A stretch of 64,000 bases of DNA. It comes from Chitinophagales bacterium. Lineage in GTDB: Bacteria; Bacteroidota; Bacteroidia; Chitinophagales; UBA8649. This document shows, in pieces, positions 32,724 through 41,357 of this stretch (within the stretch, counting starts at the first letter, position 1; every line of letters begins with the position of its first letter). Position numbers and translations under genes: made by a program. The notes under the pieces were generated by a model. The model was not told where the DNA came from, did not search any database, and worked only from the letters and a program-made list of their open reading frames with translations. The stretch spans positions 1-64,000 of the forward strand of contig JACJYS010000008.1 of the NCBI GenBank assembly GCA_020635995.1, in the 5' to 3' direction.

Positions 32724-33923
32724 TTATTTTAAAACTACAGCTTTGCTAATAGCTCCGTAATGCGTAGTTCCTCCTTTTATCATAGCATTTATTACTCCTT
32801 TTTTTCCTCCTACAGCTACTGCTATATCAAACTCCTCATTAGGTGTTAGTTCTTTTTCGTACAAAATGGCTTCCGTTAGTTCCGGATATTCCGTAGTAGA
32901 AGGTCTTGGGTCGTTGCAACTTGTATAATTGTATAATGTTAATTTAGGATTTTCTATATTAGCATCTGCTTTTCCTCTTAATCTTACCCAATAAACATTT
33001 TCTCCATTGGCATGGCATTTACCTTCGGTATAATCATTTAAAATTAATACACTTTCTCCTTCAGCCACGTAGGTATCTCTATTTTTTACGGCATCCATTA
33101 TTTCATTCCAAGAAAAACCTGTGGCATAAACTGCTGTATATGGAAATGCTAACGGTGGGTTTAAAATATCGCCCGGTGGCACTGTATGAACTCTATGATT
33201 ATCGCTACCGCCTATAGCTATGGTATTTACTCCTTTTAGCAAATCGCAAATCCACGCACTATAACCGTAATAATCAAAATCGTCAAAACCCAATGTTCCA
33301 TTCCAAATTTCAATAGCGTCATAATCAAAACTTGTCCAATCATAGGCTAACCAGCGTGTTATGGCATAAGGATGGTTTATAATTTTAAAACAACCTGCTG
33401 CTGTAGCTTGTTGTAGTGATTGTGCTCCATTTACTGCTCCTTTGGGTCTATCTATAAAAACATAATCTTTATCAAAAGTGCTAAGATTTACAGGAATACA
33501 ACCTATATGTCCAGTAGGAACAGAGTTATCTGGATTTACGGGGCTTATTTCATTTCCATTTATCATAATAAAATTAGCATCAGTGTAAGCCGCTGCTGTA
33601 TCCCAGTATGGAAATTCAGGACCTTGATTAAACAAAGCCGGATCTTCATAAGTTGTAGTATGGTCGCTTCCTGTACTATTGCTATGGTCTGTAAGCACCA
33701 CAAAATCTAATCCTCTTTCTATAGCTTTATTTTTTATGTCTATTGGCCAAGAATCTCCTCCTGTGTCATTGCTGGCACCGGTAGAATGCACGTGAAAATC
33801 GCCTTTAAGCCACACACCCGGTATATCAGCTTCCCAATCTTCAGCACAGACAACTATATTTTTATCTTTTTTGCAAGATGATAATACTAATAAAATAAGT
33901 GTTAGCTTAAAAATGTTTTTCAT
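32724..33923 (-). CDS. PHP-domain lipoprotein, CehA/McbA-like metal-dependent hydrolase
   Basis: 399 aa from the ATG at 33923, which puts a signal peptide and lipobox SSC at the N-terminus (the 10-codon upstream extension is unnecessary). PHP metal ligands are visible: DFHVHST, DFVVLTDHSNS, NGNEISP, FKIINHPY and GGSDNHR. These bind two or three metal ions for phosphoester hydrolysis. CehA/McbA-family members are secreted. Substrate unknown. 20 bp after the small membrane protein gene. Confidence 0.85.
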   Translation of the reverse strand: MKNIFKLTLILLVLSSCKKDKNIVVCAEDWEADIPGVWLKGDFHVHSTGASNDTGGDSWPIDIKNKAIERGLDFVVLTDHSNSTGSDHTTTYEDPALFNQGPEFPYWDTAAAYTDANFIMINGNEISPVNPDNSVPTGHIGCIPVNLSTFDKDYVFIDRPKGAVNGAQSLQQATAAGCFKIINHPYAITRWLAYDWTSFDYDAIEIWNGTLGFDDFDYYGYSAWICDLLKGVNTIAIGGSDNHRVHTVPPGDILNPPLAFPYTAVYATGFSWNEIMDAVKNRDTYVAEGESVLILNDYTEGKCHANGENVYWVRLRGKADANIENPKLTLYNYTSCNDPRPSTTEYPELTEAILYEKELTPNEEFDIAVAVGGKKGVINAMIKGGTTHYGAISKAVVLK

Positions 33924-33943
33924 AATTGTGATTTTAATTGGTT

Positions 33944-34393
33944 TTATATCCAAGCATTACCAAAATGCCTAAAAGGCCAAGGAATAGAAACTAATATAAG
34001 AATTAATGCTATGGCATAATAAATTAATGTTGTTTTGTGCTTAGCTGCACCATCGGTTAATTTTTTCATTTTTATTCTGCCTACAGTTATTAAAACTATG
34101 GCTACCAGCATACCTACAAGGTGCTCTACCGCAAAAAAACGAAAAACACTATTGCCCATTACTTCACCCATTCCCATTGAAAAATAACTCATTCCTTTAG
34201 ATCCCATAAAATAAAGTCCTAAGCCAATAAGTAGCTGAGTATGTGCAAAAATAAAAGTGAGTAAACTCAATTTATCATCAGTTCTATTGTATTCTTTTTT
34301 CAATTTTAAAATTGAATTAATAATTGTTACTACTAAAAATATAAGCAGTACATAACGCAATGAACTGTGTAAATGTATAAATCCTTTGTACAT
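33944..34393 (-). CDS. Small four-helix membrane protein, cytochrome-b-like
   Basis: 149 aa, four predicted membrane helices with conserved-looking His in several (FIHLHSSLRY at the N-terminus, FAHTQLL, VEHLVGM, FRHFGN). The pattern of paired His suggests heme coordination, and Bacteroidota proteins like this are often labelled cytochrome b, but no certain motif is visible. 20-21 bp from its neighbours in the 34789-31956 operon. Function unknown; membrane localisation is firm. Confidence 0.6.
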   Translation of the reverse strand: MYKGFIHLHSSLRYVLLIFLVVTIINSILKLKKEYNRTDDKLSLLTFIFAHTQLLIGLGLYFMGSKGMSYFSMGMGEVMGNSVFRFFAVEHLVGMLVAIVLITVGRIKMKKLTDGAAKHKTTLIYYAIALILILVSIPWPFRHFGNAWI

Positions 34394-34414
34394 AATATTT
34401 TGTTTTTTATTTAT

Positions 34415-34789
34415 TTAAAATGGTAAATCGTCTAAATCTTCTCTGCTGTCTATTGGCGGTTCATTGCCGGCAGGAGTATCTTGGTTAAATTCATCTACTT
34501 CTCCTTGTGTTTGGTTTGAAGTTCCACTATTTTTTTCAACTCTCCAAGCATCTAAATTAGTAAAAAACTTACCTTGCCATTCTCTTCCTCTTAGGTTAAA
34601 AGAAACTTTTATTTCTTCGCCCTCATTATATCCGTCTATAATATTACATCTATCTTGCGTAGCTTGAAATTTAACAAACTGAGGATAATTTTCAATAGTT
34701 TCTATTACAAACTCGCGTGTTCTAAATGTTTCTGTTTTTTGTTCTGTATCAAATACTTTATGTAGTTTTCCTACTACTTCTAATGCCAT
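34415..34789 (-). CDS. DUF3127 protein with an SSB-like acidic tip
   Basis: 124 aa. The N-terminal ~85 residues (EVVGKLHKVFDTEQKTE, FRTREFVIETIENYPQ, IKVSFNLRGREWQGKFFTNL) form the OB-like beta domain of DUF3127, widespread in Bacteroidota. A Gln/Asn/Thr/acidic linker ends in DLDDLPF, which matches the protein-recruiting C-terminal tip of bacterial SSB proteins (DDDIPF). That suggests a ssDNA-binding or SSB-mimicking role, by inference. First gene of a four-gene operon; promoter TACCTTTG at 34815-34808. Confidence 0.8.
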   Translation of the reverse strand: MALEVVGKLHKVFDTEQKTETFRTREFVIETIENYPQFVKFQATQDRCNIIDGYNEGEEIKVSFNLRGREWQGKFFTNLDAWRVEKNSGTSNQTQGEVDEFNQDTPAGNEPPIDSREDLDDLPF

Positions 34790-34807
34790 AATTTATAAAT
34801 TTTGTTG

Positions 34808-34815
34808 CAAAGGTA
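34808..34815 (-). promoter_or_regulatory. Promoter of the DUF3127 operon
   Basis: Minus-strand TACCTTTG, 19 bp before the ATG; divergent from the cca promoter at 34878. Confidence 0.45.
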
Positions 34816-34877
34816 TTGGTTCTCTATAAATAGAAGCTAAAATAACTTATTTTTTTAAAAGCTTTTAGCTAAATACG

Positions 34878-34885
34878 TACATTTG
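34878..34885 (+). promoter_or_regulatory. Promoter of cca
   Basis: TACATTTG ends 7 bp before the cca ATG, giving a near-leaderless transcript. Confidence 0.45.
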
Positions 34886-34892
34886 CACCTCA

Positions 34893-36305
34893 ATGGACAA
34901 ACTAAAATTAGAACATCCTATTTTTAAAAAAGTAAGTGAAGCTGCGGCAATATTAAATATTGACAGCTATGTGGTAGGCGGTTTTGTACGAGATAGTATT
35001 TTAAAAAGACCATCAAAAGATATTGATTTTGTATGTGTAGGTAATGGAATTGATTTAGCCAAAAAAACTGCCGAATTGATTTCGCCAAAAATAAAAGTAA
35101 ACTATTTTAAAAATTTTGGTACGGCACAGTTTGTTTGGAATGATTGGGAATTTGAATTTGTAGGAGCAAGAAAAGAATCGTACAACCGAGATTCAAGAAA
35201 CCCAATAGTAGAAGAAGGCACGCTGGAAGACGACCAAAACCGAAGAGATTTTACAATAAATGCTTTAGCAGCTTCTTTAAACAAGGATAAATTTGGAGAA
35301 ATAATAGACCCTTTTGGTGGTTTAGAGGATTTGAAAAATAAAATTATAAAAACGCCTTTAAATCCCGATATTACTTTTTCTGACGACCCTTTAAGAATGT
35401 TGCGTGCTATACGTTTTGCTACGCAACTTAACTTTAACATAGAAGAAAATACCTACAACGCCATTTGTGAGAATAAAGATAGAATTGAAATTATTTCACA
35501 AGAAAGAATAACAACTGAACTTAATAAAATTATTTTGGCAAAAAAACCTTCTTTGGGTTTTAAATTGTTAGAAAACACGGGTTTGTTAGCTTTAATTTTT
35601 CCGGAATTAAGCCTATTAAAAGGTGTTGATATTATTGATAATCAAGGTCATAAAGATAATTTTTATCATACCCTGCAAGTGTTAGATAATTTAAGTGAAA
35701 ACACCGATGATTTATGGCTACGTTGGTCGGCTATTTTGCATGATATAGGTAAACCAAAATCTAAGCGTTTTGATAAAGACAGCGGTTGGACTTTTCACGG
35801 ACATGAAGTCATAGGCGAACGCATGGCAAAATCTATTTTTACCAAACTTAAATTGCCACTAGGAAAAGAACTAAAATATGTGCAAAAATTGGTGCGTATG
35901 CACTTGCGACCTATTCCTATAGCCAAAGATGAAATTTCAGATTCGGCAGTACGCAGGCTACTTTTTGACGCTGGCGATGATATAGATGATTTAATGTTGC
36001 TTTGCGAAGCGGATATTACCTCAAAAAACGAACAAAAAGTGCAACGTATTTTAAATAATTTTAAAATAGTAAGGGAAAAGTTGGTAGAAATAGAGGAAAA
36101 AGACCATGTACGCAATTTTGAACCACCCATTAGTGGCGATTTTATTATGAGTACTTTCAATATTAAACCTGGCAGAGAAATAGGTATTATTAAAAATCAA
36201 ATAAAAGAAGCTATTTTAGAAGGCGAAATAGAAAATAACTTTAAAGCAGCAGAACAATTAATGTATAAAATTGCCAAAGAAATAGGACTTTCGGCTAATG
36301 CTTAA
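34893..36305 (+). CDS. cca: CCA tRNA nucleotidyltransferase with HD domain
   Basis: 470 aa. N-terminal nucleotidyltransferase core with SYVVGGFVRDSIL and DIDFVC (metal carboxylates), RRDFTINALA and DPLRMLRAIRFATQL. A C-terminal HD domain follows: WSAILHDIGKP and FHGHEVIGE. Adds or repairs the 3' CCA of tRNAs, with the HD part possibly a phosphatase/phosphodiesterase; poly(A) polymerase is the family alternative. Near-leaderless promoter. Cytoplasmic. Confidence 0.93.
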   Translation: MDKLKLEHPIFKKVSEAAAILNIDSYVVGGFVRDSILKRPSKDIDFVCVGNGIDLAKKTAELISPKIKVNYFKNFGTAQFVWNDWEFEFVGARKESYNRDSRNPIVEEGTLEDDQNRRDFTINALAASLNKDKFGEIIDPFGGLEDLKNKIIKTPLNPDITFSDDPLRMLRAIRFATQLNFNIEENTYNAICENKDRIEIISQERITTELNKIILAKKPSLGFKLLENTGLLALIFPELSLLKGVDIIDNQGHKDNFYHTLQVLDNLSENTDDLWLRWSAILHDIGKPKSKRFDKDSGWTFHGHEVIGERMAKSIFTKLKLPLGKELKYVQKLVRMHLRPIPIAKDEISDSAVRRLLFDAGDDIDDLMLLCEADITSKNEQKVQRILNNFKIVREKLVEIEEKDHVRNFEPPISGDFIMSTFNIKPGREIGIIKNQIKEAILEGEIENNFKAAEQLMYKIAKEIGLSANA

Positions 36306-36427
36306 TTATCAGCGGTTAATGTTTAATTATTTGTCGCCACTTCAAGTAAAAAAAATCTCAACACTAAATACTAACACCCAAAAATCTTTTTTAACTAACA
36401 TTATTCACTTTTCTGCATAAATCCTAT

Positions 36428-36435
36428 TAATTTTG
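36428..36435 (+). promoter_or_regulatory. Candidate promoter of tatA-gatA
   Basis: TAATTTTG, 20 bp before the tatA ATG. Confidence 0.4.
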
Positions 36436-36455
36436 TAGCTTAAACTTATATAAGT

Positions 36456-36680
36456 ATGAATACTTTATTTTTATGGACACCAGGCGTAGGCGAAATTGTT
36501 TTAATAGCCTTAGTTGTGTTATTACTTTTTGGTGGTAAAAAAATTCCTGAGTTAATGAGAGGGTTAGGAAGTGGCGTTAGAGAATTTAATTCAGCCAAAA
36601 ACTCTATCAAAAACGAGATAGAAGAGGGAATGAAAGAACCAAAAACTACTGAAAAAGAAAAAACAGCTGTAGAAAAATAA
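36456..36680 (+). CDS. tatA: Sec-independent translocase subunit TatA/TatE
   Basis: 74 aa. One N-terminal membrane helix (VGEIVLIALVVLLLFGG), then the conserved FGGKKIPELMRGLG hinge and amphipathic helix, and a charged tail (EKEKTAVEK). TatA multimers form the twin-arginine translocation pore in the inner membrane with TatC, which is not in this window. 19 bp before gatA. Confidence 0.93.
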   Translation: MNTLFLWTPGVGEIVLIALVVLLLFGGKKIPELMRGLGSGVREFNSAKNSIKNEIEEGMKEPKTTEKEKTAVEK

Positions 36681-36699
36681 GCCATTTTAACTACCATTA

Positions 36700-38106
36700 A
36701 TGAAACAATACCGCACATTATCGGAAATACAAACCGATCTTGATAGTAAAACTATTACTTGTTCGCAACTAGTAAATCATTACTTAGACAATATAGAAAA
36801 GAAAAAACATCTAAATGCTTTTTTAGAAGTTTTTGAACAAGAAGCTATTGCCCGTGCTAAAGAATTAGATACTAAAAAGGGTAAAAAAGGTAAACTTTTT
36901 GGCTTAGTAATAGGCATAAAAGATAATATTTGCTATAAAAATCATACCGTTTCAGCATCTTCAAAAATGCTTGAAAACTTTGAATCTTTATACTCTGCCA
37001 CAGCCGTAGAAAATTTAATAGCAGAAGATGCTATAATAATAGGCAGGCTAAACTGCGATGAATTTGCAATGGGTGGTTCTAATGAAAATTCTGCCTTTGG
37101 AAATGTACTTAACGAAGCTGACAACACTAGAGTTTCCGGTGGTTCATCGGGAGGAAGTGCCGTGGCTGTACAAGCTAATTTATGCCACGCCACTTTAGGT
37201 TCAGATACGGGTGGTTCTATACGCCAGCCGGCATCTTTTACCGGTACCGTAGGCTTAAAACCTACTTATGGGAGAGTTTCTCGCCATGGTTTAATTGCTT
37301 TTGCTTCTTCTTTTGACCAAATAGGCCCCATAACTCACTCGGCAGAAGATGCTAAAATAATTTTAGAAGTAATTAATGGTATTGATAATTACGATTCAAC
37401 TGTAATACAAGATAAAGTAAGCGAGTTTAAGATAAATTCTTCTAAAAAATATAAAATAGCTTATTTTAAAGAGTGTTTTAAGGGCGAAGGTTTAAACGCT
37501 GAAGTAGAAAAAAATTTTGAGCATTTAATTGCACAGCTTAAACAACAAGGTCATGAAGTGGAAGCCGTAGAGTTTCCTTTGTTAGATTATGTAGTGCCTA
37601 CTTACTACGTTTTAACTACTGCCGAAGCATCTTCTAATCTTTCAAGATATGATGGCGTACATTTTGGCTACCGAAGTAAAGAAGCCAAAAACATGGAGGA
37701 AGTTTATACAAAATCAAGAACCGAAGGTTTTGGTAAAGAAGTAAAAAACAGAATAATGTTAGGTACTTTTGTTTTAAGTGCGGGATATTATGATGCTTAC
37801 TATACTAAAGCTCAAAAAGTAAGGCGTTTGCTTAAAAATGGTGTAAATGAGTTGTACAAAAACTATGATTTTATTTTATCGCCCACAGCTCCCGAGCCAG
37901 CTTTTAAAATAGGCGAAAAAACAGATGACCCTGTGGCTATGTATCTTGAAGACATCTTTACTGTTTTGGCTAATTTAGTTGGAAATCCGGCTATATCATT
38001 ACCTTTATACAAAACAGAAAAAGAATTGCCTATAGGTATGCAGTTTATGGCAAATAATAATAAAGAAGCCGATTTACTTTCAATAGCTCAACAATTGGGT
38101 TGCTAA
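36700..38106 (+). CDS. gatA: Aspartyl/glutamyl-tRNA amidotransferase subunit A
   Basis: 468 aa amidase-signature protein: catalytic Lys in GIKDNI (near residue 73), the Ser-cisSer pair in VSGGSSGGSAVAV (near 147-156), then LGSDTGGSIRQPASF and GLKPTYGRVSR. It supplies ammonia from glutamine to amidate misacylated Glu-tRNA(Gln)/Asp-tRNA(Asn) as part of GatCAB. GatB and GatC are not in the window. Slightly short at the C-terminus (ends AQQLGC), without a visible lesion. Confidence 0.95.
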   Translation: MKQYRTLSEIQTDLDSKTITCSQLVNHYLDNIEKKKHLNAFLEVFEQEAIARAKELDTKKGKKGKLFGLVIGIKDNICYKNHTVSASSKMLENFESLYSATAVENLIAEDAIIIGRLNCDEFAMGGSNENSAFGNVLNEADNTRVSGGSSGGSAVAVQANLCHATLGSDTGGSIRQPASFTGTVGLKPTYGRVSRHGLIAFASSFDQIGPITHSAEDAKIILEVINGIDNYDSTVIQDKVSEFKINSSKKYKIAYFKECFKGEGLNAEVEKNFEHLIAQLKQQGHEVEAVEFPLLDYVVPTYYVLTTAEASSNLSRYDGVHFGYRSKEAKNMEEVYTKSRTEGFGKEVKNRIMLGTFVLSAGYYDAYYTKAQKVRRLLKNGVNELYKNYDFILSPTAPEPAFKIGEKTDDPVAMYLEDIFTVLANLVGNPAISLPLYKTEKELPIGMQFMANNNKEADLLSIAQQLGC

Positions 38107-38216
38107 TTGTAAGACTTTTGTAATATTTGTCAAAATCAAAATAAAAGCTGTTTAATTTCGTAATATTGTTAAGAGTTTTAGGTAAACAGCATTTAATAAA
38201 CTAAATACAAATTACA

Positions 38217-39281
38217 ATGAAAAACTATATTGCAATAATACTTTCTCTTACTTTTATCTTGTTTTCTTGCAAAAAAAAAGAGCATAATTCTCCTGCAAAA
38301 TTTGGTACAGTTTTGCCTTCATCTACAGGAGGTGCAGATGAAGTAATGATAATACTACCCGACAATATAATGGATAGTACTATGCAGTATTTTATGGGGC
38401 ATACTATAAATGAAAGCTATAAAATTTTACCTTCTCCCGAAGCTATTTTTAAAATTAGCCAAGTACAATATAGTATAATGAACAACTTAATGTACCGCTA
38501 TAGAAATATTATTTTAGTGGCAGATGTAAGTCAAAAATCTGAAATATTAGGAGTGGCAAAACAAGTACTTCCTGCTAATGATTTTAAAGCTTTAGAAGAA
38601 GGCAAACAATATTTTTTTCATGTTTCTAATGTTTGGAGTGAACCGCAACAAGTATTTTTTGTTTTTGGCACTTCTACCAAAAACCTACAAGATAATGTAG
38701 CTGAAAATGCCAAAACTATAAGAAACACTATAGTTAAAAGCGATTTAGAAGTATATAAAAAAATAGCGTACATAAATGGTAGCAATCAAAAATTAAAAGA
38801 ACAATGGTTAGAATTTCAAGGTGTTAGTTTAGACATTCCAACGGATTATAAACTGGCAGAAAATGAAGACAATTTTGTACTGCTAAGAAAAGAAATTAAA
38901 AAAGGAATGATATTCTTGTCTGTAGATTTTATAAACTACAGCGACAACGTACCCGATGCAAACTATGGCATAAAATTAAGAGATGAAAGAGGCAAATATG
39001 TTAGTAGCAATTCGTACAATAGCTATACTAAAACCGACAGTACTTTAGGTTTTTTAGAAACAAAAAAAATAAAAGGCGATTTAACCATATATGAAACAAA
39101 TGGACTGTGGCGTATGGAAAATGATTTTATGGGCGGACCGTTTATTAATCAATACATTATAGACCACAAAAACAATCGGGTTATTTATTTAGACGGTTTT
39201 ATTTATGCTCCTGGCGAGAATAATAAGAAAAAATACATGAGGCAAATTGAAGCCATTTTCAATTCTTTAAAAGTAAAATAG
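38217..39281 (+). CDS. DUF4837-like lipoprotein
   Basis: 354 aa. Lipobox FSC after a hydrophobic signal, then Lys-rich spacer. The mature part (VLPSSTGGADEVMIILPD, KILPSPEAIFKISQVQYSIM, YRNIILVADV, FVFGTSTKNLQDNV) matches the pattern of Bacteroidota DUF4837 lipoproteins, whose role is unknown. C-terminal GGPFINQYIID and YAPGENNKKKYMRQIEAIF. Single gene between gatA and the RNase P RNA. Confidence 0.75.
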   Translation: MKNYIAIILSLTFILFSCKKKEHNSPAKFGTVLPSSTGGADEVMIILPDNIMDSTMQYFMGHTINESYKILPSPEAIFKISQVQYSIMNNLMYRYRNIILVADVSQKSEILGVAKQVLPANDFKALEEGKQYFFHVSNVWSEPQQVFFVFGTSTKNLQDNVAENAKTIRNTIVKSDLEVYKKIAYINGSNQKLKEQWLEFQGVSLDIPTDYKLAENEDNFVLLRKEIKKGMIFLSVDFINYSDNVPDANYGIKLRDERGKYVSSNSYNSYTKTDSTLGFLETKKIKGDLTIYETNGLWRMENDFMGGPFINQYIIDHKNNRVIYLDGFIYAPGENNKKKYMRQIEAIFNSLKVK

Positions 39282-39293
39282 ATAAATAAGACA

Positions 39294-39301
39294 TATCTTT
39301 G
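39294..39301 (+). promoter_or_regulatory. Promoter of the RNase P RNA gene
   Basis: TATCTTTG, 5 bp before the predicted mature 5' end at 39306. Confidence 0.5.
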
Positions 39302-39305
39302 CTAT

Positions 39306-39663
39306 GCAGGTCGGCTCATTGTTCTATTTCTTGAAAATGGAAAGGAAAGTCCGGGCAACATACAGCAGCTATCTGGTAAATAGCCAGTTCCAATAAAAAA
39401 TTGGAAGGAAAGTGCTACAGAAAATAACTATTCCGAAACAATCGGAACAAAGGTGAAAACGTGAGGTAAGAGCTCACGCTTAATTATGGCAACATATTTA
39501 AGGAGTAAACCCATAGCGTTGCAATGCCAAATATACAGAAGCTTGAGGACAGCTGGTCTAATTTCTGAGGGTAGGCAGCTACATGCTGTTAGTAATAACA
39601 GTAGCAGATAAATAATGAGCATCAGCCCAACCGGCTGATACAGAACCCGGCTTACAGACCTGC
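39306..39663 (+). ncRNA. rnpB: RNase P RNA (bacterial type A)
   Basis: GCAGGTC (39306-39312) pairs with GACCTGC (39657-39663) as helix P1. The universal core GGAAAGTCCGGGCAACATACAG is shortened here to GAAAGTCCGGGCAACATACA (39346 region), and the 3' core CAGAACCCGGCTTACAGACC is at 39641-39660. The T-run at 39664-39671 ends it. It is the catalytic RNA that removes tRNA 5' leaders. No protein is encoded on either strand here. Confidence 0.93.
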
Positions 39664-39787
39664 TTTTTTTTAGATTTTTAGATAACATATTACAGAAATC
39701 AGATAGCTGATAACCGATTACTGAAAAATTTAACTTTTATAGATACAATACTGAAAACCAAACTGCGTTTACATAATAAAAAAATAT

Positions 39788-40411
39788 ATGAAACCGTATT
39801 TAACAATCATTTTTATGTCAATTATTAGTCTTTCTTTAGCTCAAACCGATACTGTAGAAAACAAGTTAAACAGGAAAGAATTTCATTTAAGAATACAAGA
39901 TTTTTCTCCTTTTTCTATTGGTATAGACTACAAACAGCAGGTAAAACCAAAAGGATATTTTGTGGTATCATTAACCAATGTTAGTTATAGTCGCAAAAAA
40001 GCTAAATCTAATAATCCTTTAGATTATCCGTCAATATCTACCTCGGCAAGTGCAGGATTAATGTTAGGTTATGAATTTAGAAGAGAGTTTAAAAAGAAGT
40101 TTTCCTTTTATCATGGCCCAAACTTAGGCTACCGCTATAATTATACAAAAAGATATATTGAAAATCCCAGTGTTCCTCCTGCTAATAGAACTTTAAAAAC
40201 CAACCAACACAGTGCTGTTTTAAAATATAACGTGGGATTTATGTACCAATTTCATAAAAATATATTGGTAAGTGCTCAAATTAGCCCGCAGTTTAGATAC
40301 AGCCACTCTAAAATTTTATCGGGAATTAATACAAGTAACGAAGATGATTTTAACTTTAGCCTATCTAACTTAGCCGGCACACTTGCTTTAGTTTTTAGGT
40401 TTAATGAATAG
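39788..40411 (+). CDS. Putative outer-membrane beta-barrel protein
   Basis: 207 aa. Signal peptide ending LSLAQ, then alternating polar/aromatic strands (FHLRIQDFSPFSIGIDY, YFVVSLTNVSYSRKKAKS, LMLGYEFRREF, NLGYRYNYTKRY) and a final ALVFRF, the aromatic C-terminus of OM barrels. About eight to ten strands. No known family recognised. Convergent with the PorP/SprF gene at 40427. Confidence 0.65.
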   Translation: MKPYLTIIFMSIISLSLAQTDTVENKLNRKEFHLRIQDFSPFSIGIDYKQQVKPKGYFVVSLTNVSYSRKKAKSNNPLDYPSISTSASAGLMLGYEFRREFKKKFSFYHGPNLGYRYNYTKRYIENPSVPPANRTLKTNQHSAVLKYNVGFMYQFHKNILVSAQISPQFRYSHSKILSGINTSNEDDFNFSLSNLAGTLALVFRFNE

Positions 40412-40426
40412 CTAAATAAGTTCATA

Positions 40427-41353
40427 CTAATTCTCTTCAATTACAATTTCCTTTTCCTTTTCAGTCTTTTTCTTATTGCTTACTTGCAAAAAATTTAAAC
40501 TGAGATTTATGTTATGTTGCATCTGCTGAATATTGCTATAATCTCCAAAATTCATATTCATAACATAACCTACATTTATAAAGTTGTAACCTCCTCCCAG
40601 TCCAAATAACATGGTTTTTGTGTTTCTTCCTCCTATTTTTGCCCATACGTATTCATGATATCCTGCTTTTAAAGCTCCTTCTATAGTAGCTCCTGTTAAA
40701 TCTGTGCTATATATTAATAATGTCGGTTCTATATATAAAGCTTTTTGTTCTCCAAATCTTTGCTTATAGGCTACATTTCCAAAAAATGTAGGATAAAATT
40801 CATTGTTAGATTTCACTAATTCCGGCATAGAAAATCCAAACTCTAACGAATTATTCCATATATAGCTCACTCCAAACCCGCCTATAAATCTAACTTTATT
40901 TTCTTGCTGACTTATAGTTACATCTTCTAATTCCACATATTCATTAAAATATTTATCACTTATACTATTGTATAATACTCCAAAATTTAGTCCAAAGTTG
41001 AAATCGTTTTTCTCTTTAAACTTTATATTTTTTGAAAGTAATATTTCTGCTGAAGTGGTTTTGTATATATCTTTAAATCTACTGTTTACCTTTGCTCCTA
41101 TACCTATGCCTACTTTTTTAATATTTCCATAAGCCATAAAGTGCATTCTGCTTGTTTCTTGTACATCCCCGCCTAATGAAGTTGTAAAGTTTAACATTAG
41201 CTGGCTACTATCGGAGTGTATTAAAGAAGTGTTATATGATACTCTTTTAAAATTAATATCATTATCTGTTAAGGTTTGCTGTGCTACTGCCGTGCTTATA
41301 AATAAAAAAAATATTATTAAGCAGTTGATTCTTATATAATGTGTTTTCATCAT
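40427..41353 (-). CDS. PorP/SprF-family T9SS outer-membrane protein
   Basis: 308 aa. Signal peptide ending AVAQQ, then the PorP/SprF pattern: an early 'F-x-x-x-SYN' block (NFKRVSYNTSLIHSDSSQLM), GVGYIW-like strands, and a Glu/Lys-rich tail after the last strand. These proteins partner with type B-sorted T9SS cargo, which is exactly what lies 4 bp upstream (41358 gene). Divergent from the first family member at 58684, as usual for cargo-specific copies. Role in export or anchoring of the two upstream surface proteins is inferred from the operon. Confidence 0.8.
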   Translation of the reverse strand: MMKTHYIRINCLIIFFLFISTAVAQQTLTDNDINFKRVSYNTSLIHSDSSQLMLNFTTSLGGDVQETSRMHFMAYGNIKKVGIGIGAKVNSRFKDIYKTTSAEILLSKNIKFKEKNDFNFGLNFGVLYNSISDKYFNEYVELEDVTISQQENKVRFIGGFGVSYIWNNSLEFGFSMPELVKSNNEFYPTFFGNVAYKQRFGEQKALYIEPTLLIYSTDLTGATIEGALKAGYHEYVWAKIGGRNTKTMLFGLGGGYNFINVGYVMNMNFGDYSNIQQMQHNINLSLNFLQVSNKKKTEKEKEIVIEEN

Positions 41354-41357
41354 GGGT

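Noticed and set aside
39428..39688. 86-codon open frame antisense to the RNase P RNA
   Set aside because: The sequence is fully explained by the structured ncRNA and its terminator.
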